Below, one piece after another: positions 63,749 to 64,000 of a stretch of 64,000 nucleotides of DNA. A program made the translations under genes and the position numbers. Source of the DNA: Chthonomonadaceae bacterium (GTDB lineage: Bacteria > Armatimonadota > Chthonomonadetes > Chthonomonadales > Chthonomonadaceae); NCBI GenBank assembly GCA_025054835.1, contig JANWZQ010000141.1, positions 1-64,000 on the forward strand, read 5' to 3'. The notes beneath the pieces are model-generated. The model ran no database searches. It was not told where the DNA came from and saw only the letters and a list, made by a program, of their open reading frames with translations. How positions within the stretch are numbered: the first letter of the stretch is position 1; each line of letters begins with the position of its first letter.

Positions 63749-63849
63749 TTCCACGCATCCTCCGGAAGTACGCTACCCGTACACCGGGTACCGGGTATTC
63801 CAAAGCAACATCCCGGCCGAATGCGTGTCGAACAGGGCAAACAGTCAGG

Positions 63850-64000
63850 ATGGACTACACCACCGAGGAGGTCTGCATTACCCTGCAGGACGTAGCACAT
63901 CGCTTCGGGCATCGCCCGGTGTTTGCTCCCGTGTGTACGCAGGTGCAATCCGGGCAGGTACTGGCGATCACGGGCCCGAACGGCTCGGGCAAGAGCACAT
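63850..64000 (+). CDS. ABC transporter ATP-binding protein (5' part only)
   Basis: 50 residues visible from ATG 63850. After TLQDVAHRFGHRPVFAPV the Walker A GPNGSGKST appears at the window end. The short spacing from start to Walker A and the overall pattern resemble CcmA-type ATPases, but the transported substrate cannot be judged from this piece. Confidence 0.8.
   Translation, partial: MDYTTEEVCITLQDVAHRFGHRPVFAPVCTQVQSGQVLAITGPNGSGKST

Noticed and set aside
1-64000. CRISPR array, IS element, prophage, tRNA genes
   Set aside because: No spaced direct repeats, transposase or tRNA-like GTTCRA motif with cloverleaf were found by eye; a tRNAscan/ISfinder run would settle this.

Overview
The window is a GC-rich bacterial chromosome segment with no phage, insertion sequence, CRISPR or tRNA that I could find. 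Gene content suggests a diderm, peptidoglycan-containing bacterium. It has a complete dcw cluster with the sbp and DUF881 genes before ftsA-ftsZ, MurE with a DNPR motif (usually meso-DAP), two phytanoyl-CoA dioxygenase-like proteins, many FHA proteins and a possible outer-membrane barrel. I infer an Armatimonadota-like lineage, but no marker here proves it; a 16S or marker-gene search would be decisive.

Region 1 (1-19081, all minus strand) is the division and cell-wall cluster. Transcription order is mraZ, rsmH, ftsL, ftsI, then a hairpin plus a new promoter, then murE, murF, mraY, murD, ftsW, murG, murC, ddl, ftsQ, a DUF881 gene, sbp, ftsA and ftsZ (cut by the window edge). murB is not in the cluster. 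mraZ has a near-consensus sigma-70 promoter followed by G-rich repeats. Upstream lies a 717-bp gap holding a second minus-strand promoter and an 11-codon ORF.

Region 2 (19799-26639) has an aldo/keto reductase, phosphofructokinase, a Xer-type recombinase with a small partner gene, holB, a dioxygenase, and a hybrid sensor protein that has lost both phosphoacceptor residues.

Region 3 (26721-38823, minus strand) is one long operon: nnrD, three FHA proteins (two with membrane segments), a VWA protein, a PP2C phosphatase, a membrane Ser/Thr kinase, a protein of unknown function and a metallophosphoesterase. The VWA protein and one FHA protein share a short Thr-containing motif in their disordered N-terminal tails. 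This suggests a self-contained phospho-Thr signalling system, the most interesting system in the window.

Region 4 (39178-49223) has an ECF sigma factor next to a stand-alone receiver protein, a ferredoxin-NADP reductase, a small exported barrel-like protein, a propeller plus helical-domain protein, a group-2-like sigma factor and a large membrane protein. Region 5 (48489-51489) is a leuC-leuD operon with a methyltransferase and a small protein.

Region 6 (51590-64000) has a zinc-site small protein, a NarX/NarL-like two-component pair divergent from a GH44 lipoprotein, an M42-like peptidase, a second dioxygenase, the SRP RNA, dnaX-ybaB-recR, a TrpG/PabA amidotransferase, a fumarylacetoacetase-family enzyme, a DUF948-like membrane protein and the start of an ABC ATPase gene. 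Several gene ends carry long perfect hairpins without a U-tract.
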